From Sphingobium sp. SYK-6 (GTDB taxonomy: Bacteria > Pseudomonadota > Alphaproteobacteria > Sphingomonadales > Sphingomonadaceae): 64,000 nucleotides of DNA. The stretch lies in NCBI RefSeq assembly GCF_000283515.1, contig NC_015976.1, positions 1,488,001 through 1,552,000 on the forward strand, in the 5' to 3' direction. This document shows, piece by piece, positions 61,794 through 64,000 of the stretch (positions are counted from its first letter, which is position 1; each line of letters begins with the position of its first letter). The position numbers and the translations under genes are program-made. The notes under the pieces are model-generated. The model saw only the letters and a list, made by a program, of their open reading frames with translations, ran no database searches and had not been told where the DNA came from.

Positions 61794-63446
61794 ATGACGA
61801 CCAAACAGCGCTGGCTGACCGGCCTTGCTTCTGTGCTCGCGCTCACGATGGGCAGCGCCGAGCCTGCACAGGCCGATGGACCGCTGCATGATGTCGTCAT
61901 CCTCGGCGGTACGGTGGTCGATGGCACGGGCGCTCCCGGCTACCGTGCTGATGTCGCGATCAAGGGTGATCGCATCGTGGCCATTTCCCGCGATGGTCTC
62001 GCCCCGGAGAGCGGCCGCTATGCCCTGAATGCCGAAGGGCTGGTGGTCGCACCGGGCTTCATCGACAATCACGCGCACATCTCGACCAATATTGATCAGT
62101 ATCCGCTGGCCGAGAATTTCCTGCGGCAGGGCATCACCAGCATCGTTGCCAGTCTTCACAGTGGCGCGCAGCCCTATCCGCTCAAGCCTTATGCGGAATC
62201 GCTTCGCGTCGCACCCAATGTCGCATTCTTCACAGGCCATTCCTATGCGCGCATGCAGGTTCTCGGCATGGAGAACCGCGCGCCGAACGCGGACGAACTG
62301 CGACGGATGCAGAACATCATCGCCGATGGGATGAAGGATGGCGCGCTCGGCCTGTCGACCGGCCTGATCTATGTGCCAGCCAATTACGCCCGGACAGAGG
62401 AAGTGATCGCCCTTGCCAAGGTGGCTGCCTGCCATGGCGGCATCTACGTCTCCCACATACGCGACGAGGGGAACGGAGTTCTCGACTCGATAAAGGAAGC
62501 CATCCGCATCGCGCGCGAGGCTGGGCTGCCCGGCCAGATCAATCACCACAAGGTGATGGGGGCTGGGCAATGGGGCTGGAGCCGCCAGACCATCGCGCTG
62601 ATCGACGAGGCGCGCGCAAGCGGGCTCGACATCACGCACGACGTCTATCCCTATGCGGCGTCCGCGTCCTATTCCACCGTGATGTTCCCGAGCTGGGCAC
62701 TGGCCGGTGGCCCGGATGCGTTCCGCAAGCGTGTCGAGGAGAAGGGCACGCGCGCGCGCCTCGAGCAGGAGATGATGCGCATCCTGATGGTCCAGCGCAC
62801 CGGCGCGGATCTCAAGCGGCTGCAGTTTCGTTCCGTCGAGGCCTTTCCCGACTATGACGGGCGGACACTGGCGGATCTGGCTGCCGACCGGGGTCTCGCT
62901 GGCACGCCCGAAGACGCCATCCAGCTCCTGATCGAACTGCAGCTCAAGGGTGGCTTCACGGCCATCTATCATGCGATGGACGAAGCGGACATCATCCGCA
63001 TTCTCCAGCATCCGCTGGCGATGATCGAGACGGACGGGGATCCGGTCGGGCTCGGCGAGGGCTTTCCGCATCCCCGCAGCTATGGCGCATTTCCGCGCGT
63101 GCTCGGGCGCTATGTGCGCGAGCAGGGCGTCATCACGCTGGAAGACGCGGTGCGGCGCATGACCTCGCTCGCCGCCGACCAGATCGGCCAGACCGAGCGC
63201 GGCCGTGTGCGCGAGGGGGCCTATGCGGACATCACCGTGTTCGATCCCCGGCAGATTGCCGACAAGGCGACCTATATCGAGCCGCATCAATATCCGGTCG
63301 GGATCGTCCATGTGCTGGTGAACGGTGTTCCCGTCATCCGGGGTGGGGCGCTGACCGGCGAGAAGCCCGGCCGCCCCCTGCTCGGGCCAGCGCGTCCGGG
63401 CGCGGTGCGCGCCGACAAGGCCGTTCCGGGCTGCGAGGGCAGTTGA
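61794..63446 (+). CDS. Exported N-acyl-D-amino-acid deacylase family amidohydrolase (paralogue 3)
   Basis: 550 residues. Signal peptide MTTKQRWLTGLASVLALTMGS...QA; H93/H95 (GFIDNHAHIST), H221 (YVSHIRDEG), H251/H252 (QINHHKVMG), D414 (MIETDGDPVG). At the bridging position it has His122 (ASLHSGA) rather than Cys or Asp, and the HxH segment also differs (NHAH), so it is the most diverged of the three. It is separated from paralogue 2 by 180 bp containing inverted repeats. Confidence 0.87.
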   Translation: MTTKQRWLTGLASVLALTMGSAEPAQADGPLHDVVILGGTVVDGTGAPGYRADVAIKGDRIVAISRDGLAPESGRYALNAEGLVVAPGFIDNHAHISTNIDQYPLAENFLRQGITSIVASLHSGAQPYPLKPYAESLRVAPNVAFFTGHSYARMQVLGMENRAPNADELRRMQNIIADGMKDGALGLSTGLIYVPANYARTEEVIALAKVAACHGGIYVSHIRDEGNGVLDSIKEAIRIAREAGLPGQINHHKVMGAGQWGWSRQTIALIDEARASGLDITHDVYPYAASASYSTVMFPSWALAGGPDAFRKRVEEKGTRARLEQEMMRILMVQRTGADLKRLQFRSVEAFPDYDGRTLADLAADRGLAGTPEDAIQLLIELQLKGGFTAIYHAMDEADIIRILQHPLAMIETDGDPVGLGEGFPHPRSYGAFPRVLGRYVREQGVITLEDAVRRMTSLAADQIGQTERGRVREGAYADITVFDPRQIADKATYIEPHQYPVGIVHVLVNGVPVIRGGALTGEKPGRPLLGPARPGAVRADKAVPGCEGS

Positions 63447-63672
63447 CGCGGGTGGAAGGCTGATCTGCCGCCGGATCGCCATCCCCCTGCTGCTCCCTTC
63501 TACCTGATCTTCATCTCCTATCCTCGCTGACTCTCGCAAGTTGTCGGCTGCCTGAAACAGCCGTCACGCCTCATTTCGTGGCGGAACGGCGCCTTGTCCC
63601 GCAGCAAGAGGACAGACTTGCAGCGCGACACGAGAGAAGGCTTCCGGACTGACGGATTGTGGAGAGGATTGC

Positions 63673-64000
63673 ATGCTCGCTGGGAATAAGATCATCATCA
63701 CCGTCGCCATCAATGGCGGCATGCAGCAGGATCGCGAAGGTGCGGTCATTCCCAAGCAGCCTGTCGAGATTGGCGAAGCGGCGGCGCGCTGCTACGAGGC
63801 GGGGGCTGCGATGGTGCATGTCCATGCGCGTGATCCCGAGGGCAAGAATAGCGGCGACCCCGCAATCTACGCCCAGATCATCAAGGAAATTCGTGCCCGT
63901 TCGCCGATTCTCGTCCAGACCACCAACGGCATCGGCGTGCGACGCGACCCGAAAACGGGCCAGCTATACTGGCCATCCGATGAGGAGCGCCTGGGTCTGT
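63673..64000 (+). CDS. BKACE-family beta-keto acid cleavage enzyme (DUF849), 5' part
   Basis: 109 codons are visible before the window ends. The protein starts MLAGNKIIITVAINGGMQQD and shows the BKACE pattern IGEAAARCYEAGAAMVHVHARDPEGKNSGD...IVQTTNGIG. The HVHAR pair is the zinc site in this TIM-barrel family. Characterised members condense a beta-keto acid with acetyl-CoA to give acetoacetate and a CoA ester. ATG 63673 is preceded by GGAGAGG. Its link to the deacylases is positional only. Confidence 0.85.
   Translation, partial: MLAGNKIIITVAINGGMQQDREGAVIPKQPVEIGEAAARCYEAGAAMVHVHARDPEGKNSGDPAIYAQIIKEIRARSPILVQTTNGIGVRRDPKTGQLYWPSDEERLGL

Noticed and set aside
57147..63539. Very long open frames on the minus strand opposite the TonB receptor and deacylases (over 1000 codons each)
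   Set aside because: They run exactly antisense to well-recognised genes, encode Arg/His/Asp-rich sequence with no family features, and are what high-GC codon usage produces on the opposite strand.

Overview
The window is GC-rich, densely packed chromosomal DNA. It most resembles a sphingomonad (Sphingobium/Novosphingobium/Sphingomonas type alphaproteobacterium). Grounds are the trpF-trpB-trpA-accD order, a complete single-operon type II secretion system, an HWE-family histidine kinase, a TonB-dependent receptor beside hydrolases, many GTGA/ATGA stop-start overlaps and family-typical intergenic repeats. The genus is inferred from gene content, not from a database match. No rRNA, tRNA, IS transposase or CRISPR array was seen.

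Layout. (1) 1-4059, minus strand: trpF, trpB, a repeat-flanked DUF559 gene, trpA and accD (3' end off the window). (2) 4060-5974: an orphan membrane protein, a patchwork of intergenic repeats, and a prolyl-4-hydroxylase-like oxygenase. (3) 6176-18203, plus strand: type II secretion operon gspC-D-E-F-G-I-H-J-K-L-M-N plus prepilin peptidase. (4) 18226-20652: thioredoxin 2, a TonB-domain protein, and a peroxiredoxin coupled to an ArsR-type regulator. (5) 20706-31082, minus strand: a chemosensory operon of soluble double-module MCP, triple-domain CheW, CheB, CheR, CheA, STAS protein, CheY-like receiver, CheC and a PAS hybrid kinase. (6) 31473-33812: an exported DPP IV-type peptidase between two direct repeats. 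(7) 33997-39528, minus strand: Mrp/Mnh cation/proton antiporter with a fused MrpA-MrpB. (8) 39853-42414: TetR, SDR and HWE kinase. (9) 42774-46431: two ribosome-modifying enzymes (RoxA-like and RluE) and an ABC-F ATPase. (10) 46574-49341: a small exported protein, an ABC ATPase, a permease with a histidine-rich loop and a DUF3299 protein, preceded by a 20-bp palindromic operator-like site. (11) 49426-64000: a transport and catabolic locus.

The last region is the most interesting. It holds two DAACS-family transporters, a LysR regulator, DgcN and DgcA homologues, a TonB-dependent receptor, three exported N-acyl-D-amino-acid deacylase paralogues and the start of a BKACE-type enzyme. Three near-identical 15-bp LysR-type boxes (ATAG-N7-YTAT) lie upstream of the first transporter, of dgcN and of the first deacylase. 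Read together, I propose uptake of N-acylated D-amino acids (probably D-Glu), periplasmic deacylation, import by the symporters, then conversion to N-acetyl-L-glutamate. This substrate and flow are inferred.

The second candidate system is the histidine-rich ABC operon, which looks like a zinc-type metal transport or metal-dependent export module.
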